The notes below the pieces were generated by a model. It worked only from the letters and a program-made list of their open reading frames with translations, was not told where the DNA came from and ran no database searches. A stretch of DNA of 64,000 nucleotides from Anaerozeibacter sp031551775. Lineage in GTDB: Bacteria; Bacillota; Clostridia; Christensenellales; Aristaeellaceae. The stretch lies in the NCBI GenBank assembly GCA_031551775.1, contig JAVBND010000012.1, positions 1-64,000 on the forward strand, in the 5' to 3' direction. Positions 41,290-50,674 of the stretch are shown piece by piece; position 1 is the stretch's first letter; every line of letters begins with the position of its first letter. The position numbers and the translations under genes were made by a program.

Positions 41290-42735
41290 GTGAATCAGGA
41301 TAAGATGCCCGTGTGCGCGGCGCTTGAGCGGATGAAACGCGACCGCGTGATCCCCTTTGACGTGCCCGGCCACAAGCGGGGGGCGGGCAACAAGCCGCTG
41401 CGCGCGTTTCTCGGCGAGCAGTGCCTCGCAATCGACGTCAACAGCATGAAGCCGCTCGACAACCAGTGCCACCCCACCGGCGTCATCCGGGAGGGCGAGC
41501 AACTGGCCGCTGAGGCGTTCGGCGCGGCCGCGGCGTTTTTCATGGTCGGCGGCACGACCAGCGCCGTTCAGGCGATGATCCTCTCAACCGTGAAGCGCGG
41601 CGACGAGATCATTTTGCCGCGCAATGTGCACAGGTCGGCGCTGAACGCGCTGGTGCTGTGCGGCGCGGTGCCGGTGTATGTCAAGTGCAAATCTCACCCG
41701 CGGCTCGGGATTGCGCTGGGCACGGCGATGAGCGATGTGGTGGCAGCCATGGATGCGCACCCGGGGGCGAAGGCCGTGTTCCTGAACAATCCGACGTACT
41801 ACGGCATCTGCTCCGATACGGCGGGCATCGCGCGCGAAGCGCACGCGCGCGGCATGCTGCTTCTTGCGGACGAGGCGCACGGCACGCACTTCTCGTTTGG
41901 CGAGGGGCTGCCGATTTCCGCGATGGCGGCGGGCTGCGATATGTCGGCCGTCAGCATGCACAAGAGCGGCGGATCGCTGACCCAGAGCTCGTTTCTGCTG
42001 CTGGGGCCAAACGTGAACGCCAACTACGTGCGCCAGGTCGTCAACCTTACGCAGACCACGAGCGCTTCATACTTGCTGCTTTCAAGCCTCGACATGTCCC
42101 GGCGCAATCTGGCGCTTCATGGGCGCGAGGTGTTTAAGAACGTGCTGGAACTTGCGGAATATGCGCGCGGCGAGATCAACCGGATCGACGGTTGCTACGC
42201 GTTTGGCGGGGAAATCAAGGACGGCGAAGGCGTGTTCGATTTTGACCGCACGAAGCTGGCGGTGAACACGCTGGGGATGGGCTTGGCCGGGATCGAGGTA
42301 TACGACATCCTGCGCGACGAGTACGACATCCAAATTGAGTTTGGCGACATCGGCAACATCTTGGCCTACGTGTCCGTGGGCGACAACCACAAGAACATAG
42401 AGATGCTGATCGGCGCGCTGGCCGAGATCCGCCGCAAGTTTGGAAGGCCCGGCCTCGATCTGATGGTAGACGAGTACATAGCGCCGGATGTGCGCGTGGC
42501 GCCGCAGGACGCGTTTTACGCAAAAAAGCGCGCGCTGCCCGTCGCCCAGTGCGCGGGCAAGGTCAGCGCCGAGTTCGTGATGTGTTATCCGCCGGGCATC
42601 CCCATCGTGGCGCCCGGCGAGATGATCACGCGCGACATCGTCAGCTATATTGAGTACGCAAAGGCGAAGGGCTGCACCATGACCGGTCCCGAGGATATGC
42701 GCATCGAACAAATCAACGTATTGGCGGAGGAGTGA
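41290..42735 (+). CDS. speA: Arginine (Orn/Lys/Arg) decarboxylase
   Basis: A 481-residue PLP enzyme of the aspartate-aminotransferase fold (Bacillus SpeA type). The motifs are PGHKRG, DVNSMKPLDN (usual SELxGLDN region), VGGTTSAVQAM, ADEAHGTHFSFG and the PLP-lysine site SMHKSGGSLTQ. Arginine is the likeliest substrate because an agmatinase gene follows. The GTG start at 41290 follows a G-rich RBS. Lysine or ornithine specificity cannot be excluded by eye. Confidence 0.88.
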   Translation: MNQDKMPVCAALERMKRDRVIPFDVPGHKRGAGNKPLRAFLGEQCLAIDVNSMKPLDNQCHPTGVIREGEQLAAEAFGAAAAFFMVGGTTSAVQAMILSTVKRGDEIILPRNVHRSALNALVLCGAVPVYVKCKSHPRLGIALGTAMSDVVAAMDAHPGAKAVFLNNPTYYGICSDTAGIAREAHARGMLLLADEAHGTHFSFGEGLPISAMAAGCDMSAVSMHKSGGSLTQSSFLLLGPNVNANYVRQVVNLTQTTSASYLLLSSLDMSRRNLALHGREVFKNVLELAEYARGEINRIDGCYAFGGEIKDGEGVFDFDRTKLAVNTLGMGLAGIEVYDILRDEYDIQIEFGDIGNILAYVSVGDNHKNIEMLIGALAEIRRKFGRPGLDLMVDEYIAPDVRVAPQDAFYAKKRALPVAQCAGKVSAEFVMCYPPGIPIVAPGEMITRDIVSYIEYAKAKGCTMTGPEDMRIEQINVLAEE

Positions 42736-42739
42736 CAGG

Positions 42740-43591
42740 GTGGAATTGTGGTTCAGCGAAATGCACACGCCGAATGTGAAGCTGTCGATCAAGGTTGAAA
42801 AGCAGCTTCAATCGGTAAAGAGCAAGTACCAGCGCATCGACGTGTTCGAGTCGCCTGAGTTTGGGCGGTTTTTGACGCTCGACGGTTATATGATGCTGAC
42901 TGAGAAGGACGAATTCATCTACCATGAGATGATCACCCACGTGCCGATGGCCGTGCACCCCGACCCGCGCACGGTGCTCGTCATCGGCGCGGGCGACGGC
43001 GGCGTGCTGCGCGAGCTTTCAAAGTACAAGAACATCGAGCGCATCGACGTCGTGGAGATCGACGCTCAGGTGATCGAGGTGTGCCGCGAGTTCCTTCCGG
43101 GCACGGCGTGCGGATTTGAGGACGAGCGGGTGAGCCTGCACATTGAGGATGGGCTAAAGTTCGTGCGCCGCGCGGAAAAGGCGTACGATGTGATCATCGT
43201 CGATTCCACCGACCCGTTTGGGCCGGGCGAGGGGCTGTTCACCAAGGAGTTTTACGGAGGCTGCGAAGGCGCGCTGCGCGCTGACGGCATCCTTGTCAAC
43301 CAGCACGAGAGCCCGTTCTACCCGGAGGACGCGCTGGCGATGCAGCGCGCGCACAAGCGGATCGTCAAATCATTTGACATCAGCCGCGTGTATCAGGCGC
43401 ACATTCCGTCCTACCCCAGCGGCCACTGGCTGTTCGGGTTTGCGTCAAAGCGCCTGCATCCGGTGAGGGACCTGGACGCAAAAGCATGGAAATCGCTTGG
43501 GATTCAAACGCGCTACTACAACACGAACCTGCACCGGGGCGCGTTTTGCCTGCCGACGTATGTGGAGGAGATGCTCAAGGATGCTGAATAG
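42740..43591 (+). CDS. speE: Spermidine synthase
   Basis: A 283-residue aminopropyltransferase. It has the N-terminal LWFSEMHTPNVKLSIKVEK, the SAM-type binding site LVIGAGDGGVLRELSKY, VVEIDAQVIEVCREFLP, and the catalytic DSTDPFGPGEGLFTKEFY. It transfers the aminopropyl group from decarboxylated SAM to putrescine. The GTG start lies 4 bp after the speA stop with GGAGG upstream. It overlaps speB by 11 bp. Confidence 0.93.
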   Translation: MELWFSEMHTPNVKLSIKVEKQLQSVKSKYQRIDVFESPEFGRFLTLDGYMMLTEKDEFIYHEMITHVPMAVHPDPRTVLVIGAGDGGVLRELSKYKNIERIDVVEIDAQVIEVCREFLPGTACGFEDERVSLHIEDGLKFVRRAEKAYDVIIVDSTDPFGPGEGLFTKEFYGGCEGALRADGILVNQHESPFYPEDALAMQRAHKRIVKSFDISRVYQAHIPSYPSGHWLFGFASKRLHPVRDLDAKAWKSLGIQTRYYNTNLHRGAFCLPTYVEEMLKDAE

Positions 43592-44423
43592 AGCGCACGA
43601 TGGCTTCATTGGTTGCGACGCGGACTACGCGGACGCGGACACGGTGCTCTTTGGCGCGCCGTTTGATTCGACCACGTCGTTTCGACCCGGCGCGCGGTTC
43701 GCGATTCGGCAGATGCGCGGCGATTCGTATGGGCTGGAGACGTACAGCCCCTATCAGGACCGGGATCTGCTGGACTTGCGCGTCATGGACAGTGGCGATT
43801 TAGAACTTCCGTTCGGCTCGGCGGCGTGCGCGCTTTCGATGATTGAGGAGCGCGCGGCGCGCATCCTGAAGGACGGCAAGCGTCCCGCGATGATCGGCGG
43901 TGAACACCTGGTGACGCTGGGCGCGGTTCGGGCGCTGGCCGTGCGGTACAAGGATTTAAACGTCATCCATTTTGACGCCCACGCGGATTTGCGGGATGAT
44001 TACTTGGGTCAGAAGTTGTCCCACGCGACGGTCATGCGGCGCGTCTGGGAAATCGTGGGCGATGGGCGCATTCACCAGTTTGGCATCCGCAGCGGTGAAA
44101 AGGAAGAGTTCGCGTTCGCGGCGGCGCACACGCGGATGCGCAGGTTCGACCTCAGCTTCGTGCCGGAGGCGCTGGACGCGCCGGTATACCTGAGCATTGA
44201 TCTGGACGTTCTGGATCCGTCGGTGTTCCCCGGCACGGGCACGCCGGAACCGGGCGGGGCAACATTTTCCGAACTGCTGGACGCGGTATTCAAATTGAAG
44301 GGGCTGAACATCGTCGGGTTCGACGTGGTGGAACTGTCGCCGCCCTACGACCCGAGCGGCATATCGGCGGCGGCGGCGTGCAAGATTCTCAGAGAATTGT
44401 TGTTGATGACGGGAGGGCGCTAA
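43581..44423 (+). CDS. speB: Agmatinase (ureohydrolase family)
   Basis: A 280-residue binuclear-manganese ureohydrolase that hydrolyses agmatine to putrescine and urea. Metal ligands are seen in IGGEHLVTLG, HFDAHADLRDDY and LSIDLDVLDPS; substrate-binding PGTGTPEPGG follows. The ATG at 43581 lies inside the end of speE (11-bp overlap) with GGAGGAG upstream. Agmatine from SpeA is the logical substrate. Confidence 0.92.
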   Translation: MLNRAHDGFIGCDADYADADTVLFGAPFDSTTSFRPGARFAIRQMRGDSYGLETYSPYQDRDLLDLRVMDSGDLELPFGSAACALSMIEERAARILKDGKRPAMIGGEHLVTLGAVRALAVRYKDLNVIHFDAHADLRDDYLGQKLSHATVMRRVWEIVGDGRIHQFGIRSGEKEEFAFAAAHTRMRRFDLSFVPEALDAPVYLSIDLDVLDPSVFPGTGTPEPGGATFSELLDAVFKLKGLNIVGFDVVELSPPYDPSGISAAAACKILRELLLMTGGR

Positions 44424-44425
44424 TC

Positions 44426-45625
44426 ATGGGCAAGGCATTGATCATCGGCTGCGGCGGCGTAGCGGGCGTGGCGGTTCACAAGTGCTGCCAAAACAGCGAT
44501 GTGTTTACAGAGATCATGATCGCGAGCCGCACAAAGAGCAAGTGCGACGCGTTAAAGGCAAAGCTTTGCGGCGGGAAGACCATCATCCATACCGCGCAGG
44601 TGGACGCGGACAATGTGGACCAGCTTGTCAGGCTGATCGAGTCGTTCCGTCCGGATGTGGTGCTGAATCTGGCGCTGCCGTATCAGGATCTGGCGATCAT
44701 GGACGCGTGCCTCATCACCAAGACCCACTATGTTGACACCGCCAATTACGAGCCGCCGGACACGGCGAAGTTCGAGTACAAGTGGCAGTGGGCGTACCGC
44801 GAGAAGTTCGAGCGGGCGGGCATTACGGCGCTGCTGGGGAGCGGGTTCGATCCGGGCGTGACGGGCGTGTTCGCGGCATACGCCCAAAAGCACTATTTTG
44901 ACGAGATCCACTACCTGGATATTCTGGACTGCAACGGCGGCGACCACGGCTATCCCTTCGCCACCAACTTCAACCCGGAGATCAACATCCGCGAGGTGAC
45001 TTCAGACGGCAGCTACTTCGAGGATGGCCGCTGGGTGCACACGCGGCCCATGGAGATCAAGCGTGAATACGACTTCGCCCAGGTCGGGAAAAAGGATATG
45101 TACTTGCTGCACCACGAGGAACTGGAATCGCTGGCGTTGAACCTTACGGGCATCAAGCGCATCCGCTTCTTCATGACGTTCGGCCAAAGCTACCTGACGC
45201 ACCTCAAATGCCTTGAAAACGTGGGCATGACGTCCATCGAGCCGATCGAGTATGAAGGGCGGCAGATCGTGCCGCTCAAGTTCCTCAAGGCCGTGCTGCC
45301 GGACCCGGCCAGCCTGGGCGCGCGCACCGTCGGCAAGACCAACATCGGCTGCATCTGCCGGGGCGTGAAGGACGGGGCGCCCGTTGCCTACTATGTCTAC
45401 AACGTGTGCGACCATCAGGCGTGCTACCGCGAGGTGGGGTCGCAGGCGATCTCCTACACCACCGGCGTTCCGGCAATGATCGGCGCGATGCTGGTGATGA
45501 ACGGCACATGGCAAAAACCGGGCGTGTTCAACGTGGAGGAGTTTGATCCCGACCCGTTCATGGACGCGCTGAACCGGTGGGGCCTTCCGTGGGTGGAGGA
45601 CTTCCATCCGCGGTTGGTGGACTGA
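44426..45625 (+). CDS. Carboxynorspermidine/carboxyspermidine dehydrogenase (saccharopine dehydrogenase family)
   Basis: A 399-residue NAD(P)-dependent enzyme. The Rossmann start is KALIIGCGGVAGVAVHKC, with AxRTKSK as the nucleotide-specificity region and LLGSGFDPGVTGVFAAYA as a family block. With putrescine and aspartate semialdehyde it would give carboxyspermidine, and with diaminopropane carboxynorspermidine. It sits between speB and the decarboxylase gene (1-bp TGATG overlap), confirming a second triamine pathway. Confidence 0.9.
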   Translation: MGKALIIGCGGVAGVAVHKCCQNSDVFTEIMIASRTKSKCDALKAKLCGGKTIIHTAQVDADNVDQLVRLIESFRPDVVLNLALPYQDLAIMDACLITKTHYVDTANYEPPDTAKFEYKWQWAYREKFERAGITALLGSGFDPGVTGVFAAYAQKHYFDEIHYLDILDCNGGDHGYPFATNFNPEINIREVTSDGSYFEDGRWVHTRPMEIKREYDFAQVGKKDMYLLHHEELESLALNLTGIKRIRFFMTFGQSYLTHLKCLENVGMTSIEPIEYEGRQIVPLKFLKAVLPDPASLGARTVGKTNIGCICRGVKDGAPVAYYVYNVCDHQACYREVGSQAISYTTGVPAMIGAMLVMNGTWQKPGVFNVEEFDPDPFMDALNRWGLPWVEDFHPRLVD

Positions 45626-46734
45626 TGAAGACGCCCTGTTATATCATCGACGAGGCGCTGCTTGAGCGCAACCTCAGCGTGCTCAGGGATGTCGCGCAGC
45701 GCGCGGGCTTGAAGGTGCTGCTGGCGCAGAAGGCGTTCTCGATGTTTTGCGTATATCCGCTCATCGGGCGCTACCTGGACGGCACTTGCGCAAGCGGCCT
45801 CAACGAGGCGCTGCTCAGCCAGCAATACATGGGCAAGGAAAACCACGTGTTCGCCGCCGCCTACACCGATGAGGAGGTGGACGCGCTGCTCAAGGTGTCA
45901 GACCATGTCAGCTTCAACTCATTTGGGCAGTGGCGGCGCTACCGCGCGCGCGCGCTGGCGGCGGGCGTGAAGTGCGGCATTCGGATCAATCCGGAGCATT
46001 CCACGCAGGACGGCCACGCGATCTACGACCCCTGCGCGCCCGGCTCGCGGCTGGGCGTGACGGCTGAGAACTTTGAGCCGGAGGCGATGGACGGCATCAC
46101 GGGGCTTTCCTTCCACACGCTGTGCGAGCAGAACGCGGACGCGCTCATTTCAACGCTGGCCGCGGTGGAAGCGAAATTCGGGCAGTATTTTGACGGGCTT
46201 GAATGGATCAACATGGGCGGCGGCCACCACATCACGCGGGAAGACTACGATGTGGAGGCCCTGGTTTCGTGCATCCGCGACTTTCGAGAGCGGCGCGGGC
46301 TTGAGGTGTACTTAGAGCCCGGAGAGGCGGTTGCGCTGAACGCCGGGTTTCTCGAATCTACGGTGCTCGACGTCGTGCGCAACGGCATCGACATCGCCAT
46401 TCTCGACACATCGGCGGCGTGCCACATGCCGGATGTGCTTGAGATGCCCTACAGGCCGCGCGTCACGGGGGCCGGCGAGGCTGGGCGGGCGCACACCTAC
46501 CGGCTCGCAGGGCCGACATGCCTCGCCGGAGACGTGATCGGCGATTACAGTTTTGACCGGCCGCTCAGACCGGGTGACCGGCTCGTGTTTGAAGACATGG
46601 CGATTTATTCCATGGTAAAAAACAATACATTCAACGGCATGAACCTGCCATCCATCGTTCTGCGCGGCACCGACGGGCGCGAAAGGATGGTGCGCGCGTT
46701 CGGTTATGAGGATTTTAGAAACCGGCTGTCATGA
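45625..46734 (+). CDS. nspC: Carboxynorspermidine/carboxyspermidine decarboxylase
   Basis: A 369-residue PLP-dependent alanine-racemase-fold decarboxylase. The PLP-lysine is in VLLAQKAFSMF. Other blocks are GLSFHTLCEQNAD, WINMGGGHHITR, YLEPGEAV and GPTCLAGDVIGDY. It decarboxylates the product of the preceding dehydrogenase to spermidine or norspermidine. The start overlaps the upstream stop as TGATG. Last gene of the polyamine operon; a hairpin follows. Confidence 0.93.
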   Translation: MKTPCYIIDEALLERNLSVLRDVAQRAGLKVLLAQKAFSMFCVYPLIGRYLDGTCASGLNEALLSQQYMGKENHVFAAAYTDEEVDALLKVSDHVSFNSFGQWRRYRARALAAGVKCGIRINPEHSTQDGHAIYDPCAPGSRLGVTAENFEPEAMDGITGLSFHTLCEQNADALISTLAAVEAKFGQYFDGLEWINMGGGHHITREDYDVEALVSCIRDFRERRGLEVYLEPGEAVALNAGFLESTVLDVVRNGIDIAILDTSAACHMPDVLEMPYRPRVTGAGEAGRAHTYRLAGPTCLAGDVIGDYSFDRPLRPGDRLVFEDMAIYSMVKNNTFNGMNLPSIVLRGTDGRERMVRAFGYEDFRNRLS

Positions 46735-46735
46735 A

Positions 46736-46777
46736 AAAGAGCGCGGAGCGGTGCGGCACCGCGCTCTTTCCGTTATT
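46736..46777 (+). terminator. Terminator of the polyamine operon
   Basis: AAAGAGCGCGG (46736-46746) pairs perfectly with CCGCGCTCTTT (46759-46769), followed by CCGTTATTTT. Confidence 0.78.
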
Positions 46778-46794
46778 TTGCCACGCAACCATCA

Positions 46795-46823
46795 TTGACA
46801 CGCATAAACAAAAGCTCTATAAT
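46795..46823 (+). promoter_or_regulatory. Consensus promoter of the oligopeptide transporter operon
   Basis: Perfect TTGACA (46795-46800), a 17-bp spacer and perfect TATAAT (46818-46823), an ideal sigma-A promoter, 72 bp before the first gene. Confidence 0.92.
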
Positions 46824-46895
46824 TAATATAATCTTTGCATTTTCCTTGTTTCAGGAAAACATGCAGGAAATATCGATGAAAAGAGGGATTGTCTC

Positions 46896-48530
46896 ATGAA
46901 GCGGATCCTTTGCCTCATGCTCGTGGCGGTGCTCATGCTTTCGGTGGGCGCGGTCGGTTCAGCCGAGGGCGGCAAGATTCTCAAGGTTCACCTGCTCAAC
47001 GAAGTCGAATCGCTCGAGATCGGACTGTCATCGGCGGGCCAGAGCTTTGACGTCATCTGCGCCACCACCGAGGGTTTGTATGCGCTGGATGCGGGCGGCA
47101 CGCCGGTCCCCGCCATTGCCACCGGCTACACGCTCAATGCGGACAACACCGTTTACACCTTTACGCTGCGCGAGGACGCCTGCTGGTCAGACGGCACGCC
47201 GGTGACCGCGAATGACTTCGTGTACGCCTGGAAGCGCGGCATCGACGACGTAGCCCGGCCCGATTACACCTATGCCTGGCTGTTTGAGACCGCGTGCATC
47301 AAGAACGCGGCGGAAATCGTCGCCCACGAGAAGCCCGCATCGGAGCTTGGCGTGAAGGCGATTGACGATCATACGCTCGAAGTGACGCTCATTTCCCCTT
47401 GCGGCTACTTCATCAACCTGATGACCTTTTCCATCTTCCTGCCCATCAATGAGGCGTTTGCCGAGGCCAAGGGCGGCGACTACGGCAAGACCAGCGACGA
47501 CGTACTGGCCAACGGGCCGTTTGTGCTGACCGACTACACCCCGGCGTCGCTGTCCTTCAACATGGTGAAGAACGACAAGTACTATGCCAAGGACGACGTC
47601 AAGATCGACGGCATCCACTTCCAGGTGATCAAGGACAACCAAGCGGCCATGCTGGCCTATGAGAATGGGGAGCTTGACACCGTGCTGCTGTCGGGCGATC
47701 TGACCGAACTGTACCTGGGCAGCGAGGAGTTCAATTCCACGCCGTCGGGCTACTTCTGGTATGTGTCCATGAACCAGAAGATTCAGGGCCTTGACAACAA
47801 AAACATACGCGCGGCGCTGATGCACGCCATCGATAAGGAAACCCTGTGCGACTACGTGCTCAAGGACGGCTCCGAGCCGGCGCTGGGCGGGACGCCCAAC
47901 GCTTTGGCGGGCGATCCGGAAAGCGGCGTGGACTTCCGCGTCAGCTCCGGCACCTATGCCGAGTACGATGTGGCGAAGGCCCAGGAATTCTGGGGCAACG
48001 GCCTCAGAGAACTCGGGGCAAGCGACTTGACGCTCGACCTGCTGACTGAGGATACCGAGGAATCGAAGACCGTGGGCGAATTCATCCAGCAGCAGCTGCA
48101 AACCAATCTGCCCGGGCTGACCATCACGCTGACCACCACCGTGAAGAAGGACCGCCTGGAGCGCATGCGCCGCGAGAACGGCAAGTACGAGCTGGGCCTC
48201 ACCCGCTGGGGTCCGGACTATGCGGATCCCATGACCTACTTCAACATCTGGGCGACCAACGGCGGTCACGACGGCATGAGCTGGGAGGATTCCATGACCA
48301 ATGGGTACGACGAGCTGGCAGCCAACTGCACGTCGGGCGAATTGGCCGCCAAGCCCGTCGAACGCTGGCAGGCCATGAAGGATTTGGAAAAGATCCTCTT
48401 TGACAACGCGGTCATCTGCCCCATCTACCTGAAAGCGGACGCGTTCCTGGTCAAGCCGAACGTGACCGGCATTGAGCTTCACACCGTCGGCACGCCGCAC
48501 GTGTACCGGAATGTAGAGATCGCGGGGTAA
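46896..48530 (+). CDS. Oligopeptide/dipeptide ABC transporter binding protein (OppA/DppA type)
   Basis: A 544-residue family 5 solute-binding protein. The signal peptide (MKRILCLMLVAVLMLSVG, cleaved near GSAEGG) has no lipobox. Family blocks include LREDACWSDGTPVTANDFVYAWKR (given here as DACWSDGTPVTANDFVY), the FVLTDYTP region and RWGPDYADPMTYFN. It would capture peptides for the permeases DppB/DppC-like downstream. RBS AGAGGGA precedes the ATG. It is separated from the permease genes by a hairpin. Confidence 0.93.
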   Translation: MKRILCLMLVAVLMLSVGAVGSAEGGKILKVHLLNEVESLEIGLSSAGQSFDVICATTEGLYALDAGGTPVPAIATGYTLNADNTVYTFTLREDACWSDGTPVTANDFVYAWKRGIDDVARPDYTYAWLFETACIKNAAEIVAHEKPASELGVKAIDDHTLEVTLISPCGYFINLMTFSIFLPINEAFAEAKGGDYGKTSDDVLANGPFVLTDYTPASLSFNMVKNDKYYAKDDVKIDGIHFQVIKDNQAAMLAYENGELDTVLLSGDLTELYLGSEEFNSTPSGYFWYVSMNQKIQGLDNKNIRAALMHAIDKETLCDYVLKDGSEPALGGTPNALAGDPESGVDFRVSSGTYAEYDVAKAQEFWGNGLRELGASDLTLDLLTEDTEESKTVGEFIQQQLQTNLPGLTITLTTTVKKDRLERMRRENGKYELGLTRWGPDYADPMTYFNIWATNGGHDGMSWEDSMTNGYDELAANCTSGELAAKPVERWQAMKDLEKILFDNAVICPIYLKADAFLVKPNVTGIELHTVGTPHVYRNVEIAG

Positions 48531-48543
48531 TATGAGCGATATG

Positions 48544-48572
48544 GGCGGCGCGCAGTGGTCGCGCCGCCTTTT
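48544..48572 (+). other. Hairpin between binding-protein and permease genes
   Basis: A perfect 9-bp stem GGCGGCGCG (48544-48552) with CGCGCCGCC (48560-48568), followed by TTTT. It is a partial terminator or mRNA stabiliser that would lower permease expression relative to binding protein. Confidence 0.65.
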
Positions 48573-48609
48573 CCATTTGGACCCAGCGCATGCAAAAGGA
48601 GGGATGTCG

Positions 48610-49611
48610 ATGCAAAAATACGAGGCGGACAAGCGAGGGAAAGCGGGTGTGCTGGGGGCGTTCTTCCGCCAGCCAATGGTGAAGTTTGTCGTAAAGAGGC
48701 TGCTGATCGCGCTCGTGACGCTTGGCGTTATTATCCTTGCGCTTTTTGTTCTTTTGCAGTTCATGCCCGGCTCGCCCTTCAACGATGAGAAGATGTCGCT
48801 TGAGCAGATCGCGGCGGCCAACGCCAAGTACGGACTCGATCAGCCGGTCATCGTGCAGTTCTTCCGGTATTTCAAGAACATGATGACGGGCGATTTCGGC
48901 GTGAGCTACACCATCGCCAAGAATGTCGATATATCAACGCTGCTTGACGCGCGCCTGGGCGTGTCGATTCGCATTGGGCTTCAGGCGGTGTCGCTGGGGG
49001 CCTTGATCGGCCTGTTGCTCGGCATCCTGGCCGCGCTCAAACACAACTCAATCTGGGACACCCTGTGCACGATTGTGTCGGTCATCGGCGTGTCCGTGCC
49101 CAGCTACGTGTTCGCGCTTGGCCTGTGTTATTTTGTAGCGTTCCTGCTCGGCTGGTTTCCGACGCTGTATTCCACCGCCAGCCCGTTCTATTCCTCGGTC
49201 CTGCCCACCGTTTCCCTGTCCATGTTCACCATCGCCACCATCGCGCGCTTTACGCGCACGGAAATGCTGGAAGTGCTCTCCAGCGACTACATGCTGCTGG
49301 CGGAAAGCAAGGGCATCTACGGCCCCCGGCTCATTTGGATGCACGCGATCCGCAACGCGTTGATTCCGGTGATCACGGTGCTTGGACCGCTGGTTGTGGA
49401 CCTGATGACGGGCAGTATGGTGGTGGAGAAAATCTTCTCCATCCCGGGCATCGGCACGCTGCTGGTGCAGGCCATCCAGACCAATGACTACAACGTGACC
49501 GTGGTGCTGTCATTTGTATACAGCCTCATGTATGTGCTGATGATGTTGGCGGTGGATATCCTGTACGGCATTATCGATCCGCGCATCCGGCTGACGAAGG
49601 AGGATGCGTGA
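48610..49611 (+). CDS. Oligopeptide ABC transporter permease, DppB/OppB type
   Basis: A 333-residue permease with the typical start FVVKRLLIALVTLGVIILAL and VLLQFMPGSPF, DLPGDF-like MTGDFGVSY region, and EAA loop MLLAESKGIYGPRLIWMHAI. The ATG at 48610 is chosen since AAGGAGGG ends 6 nt before it; upstream ATGs are too close to or before the RBS. Its stop overlaps the next gene by 1 bp. Confidence 0.93.
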   Translation: MQKYEADKRGKAGVLGAFFRQPMVKFVVKRLLIALVTLGVIILALFVLLQFMPGSPFNDEKMSLEQIAAANAKYGLDQPVIVQFFRYFKNMMTGDFGVSYTIAKNVDISTLLDARLGVSIRIGLQAVSLGALIGLLLGILAALKHNSIWDTLCTIVSVIGVSVPSYVFALGLCYFVAFLLGWFPTLYSTASPFYSSVLPTVSLSMFTIATIARFTRTEMLEVLSSDYMLLAESKGIYGPRLIWMHAIRNALIPVITVLGPLVVDLMTGSMVVEKIFSIPGIGTLLVQAIQTNDYNVTVVLSFVYSLMYVLMMLAVDILYGIIDPRIRLTKEDA

Positions 49612-50663
49612 TGGAGGCGAACAACAACAAATATGACCATGTCGGCGATTTTGAATTCGTAGGCATCGACACCGAGAACTTCATCGACGAAACCTTTGCC
49701 AGCCAGTCGTTCCTGCGCGACGCCATGGGCCGCTTTGCAAGGAACAAGGGCGCGGTATTCGGTTTGTTCGCAATCGCCGTCATCGTGATCTTTGCCTTCC
49801 TCGGACCGCTCATGACGCCCTATGAGTTTTTTCAGCAGGACGCCAAGAGCGCCAACTTCGCGCCCCGCATTCAGGGCGTTGAGAAACTGGGCATCTTCGA
49901 CGGCAGCGAAACGCTGCGCGTAGCGGGCATGTCCAAGGTGGTCAACAAGTACGCGGCCGAAGGCAAGGAAACCGGCTACGAAGACAGGTACTATTGGTTC
50001 GGCAGCGACACACTGGGCCGTGACATCTTCACGCGCACTTGGTACGGCACGCGCATCTCGCTGTACATCGCGCTCTTGGCGGTGGCCATCGACGTGCTGT
50101 TCGGCCTGTCCTACGGCCTGTTCTCCGGCTACTTTGGCGGCCGGGTGGACATGGTGATGCAGCGCATCGTAGAGATCATCAGCGGCATACCGTCGCTGGT
50201 GGTGGTCACGCTTTTGATGCTGGTGCTCAAGCCCGGCCTGATCACAATTTCAGTCGCGCTGATGATCACCGGGTGGATCGGCATGAGCCGCATCACCCGC
50301 GCGCAAATGCTGAAGATCAAGGAGCAGGAATACGTGCTCGCCAGCAAGACCCTGGGCGCAAAACACCTGTTTGTCATCTTCAGGGAGATCCTGCCCAATG
50401 TCCTCAGCCAGGTGATCATCACCTCCATGTTCACCATTCCCCGCGCCATTTTTACCGAGGCGTTCCTGTCGTTCGTGGGCCTCGGGGTGCCCGCGCCCAT
50501 GGCGTCTCTGGGCAGCCTGATCTCAGACGCCTTCAAATCGCTCACCGTGCATCCGTACATGATCCTGCCGCCGGTCATCGTGCTGGCACTTCTGATGCTC
50601 AGCTTCAACATGCTGGCGGACGGGCTCCGGGACGCGTTTGAGCCGAAGATGAAAGAAATGTAG
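49611..50663 (+). CDS. Oligopeptide ABC transporter permease, DppC/OppC type
   Basis: A 350-residue permease with N-terminal OppC-type segment FLRDAMGRFARNKGAVFGLF, the block YWFGSDTLGRDIFTRTWYG typical of DppC/OppC, and EAA loop VLASKTLGAKHLFVIFREILP. An insert of about 80 residues between the first helix and the SDTLGRD block is longer than in many DppC proteins, as in OppC. The ATG overlaps the preceding stop. Confidence 0.93.
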   Translation: MEANNNKYDHVGDFEFVGIDTENFIDETFASQSFLRDAMGRFARNKGAVFGLFAIAVIVIFAFLGPLMTPYEFFQQDAKSANFAPRIQGVEKLGIFDGSETLRVAGMSKVVNKYAAEGKETGYEDRYYWFGSDTLGRDIFTRTWYGTRISLYIALLAVAIDVLFGLSYGLFSGYFGGRVDMVMQRIVEIISGIPSLVVVTLLMLVLKPGLITISVALMITGWIGMSRITRAQMLKIKEQEYVLASKTLGAKHLFVIFREILPNVLSQVIITSMFTIPRAIFTEAFLSFVGLGVPAPMASLGSLISDAFKSLTVHPYMILPPVIVLALLMLSFNMLADGLRDAFEPKMKEM

Positions 50664-50674
50664 GAGGCGGTACA

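Noticed and set aside
47187..48827. A 546-codon open frame on the minus strand
   Set aside because: It is antisense to the clear OppA-type binding protein and the start of its permease gene. It has no ribosome binding site and reads as low-complexity His/Val/Gly/Gln sequence, a by-product of GC-rich codon use.
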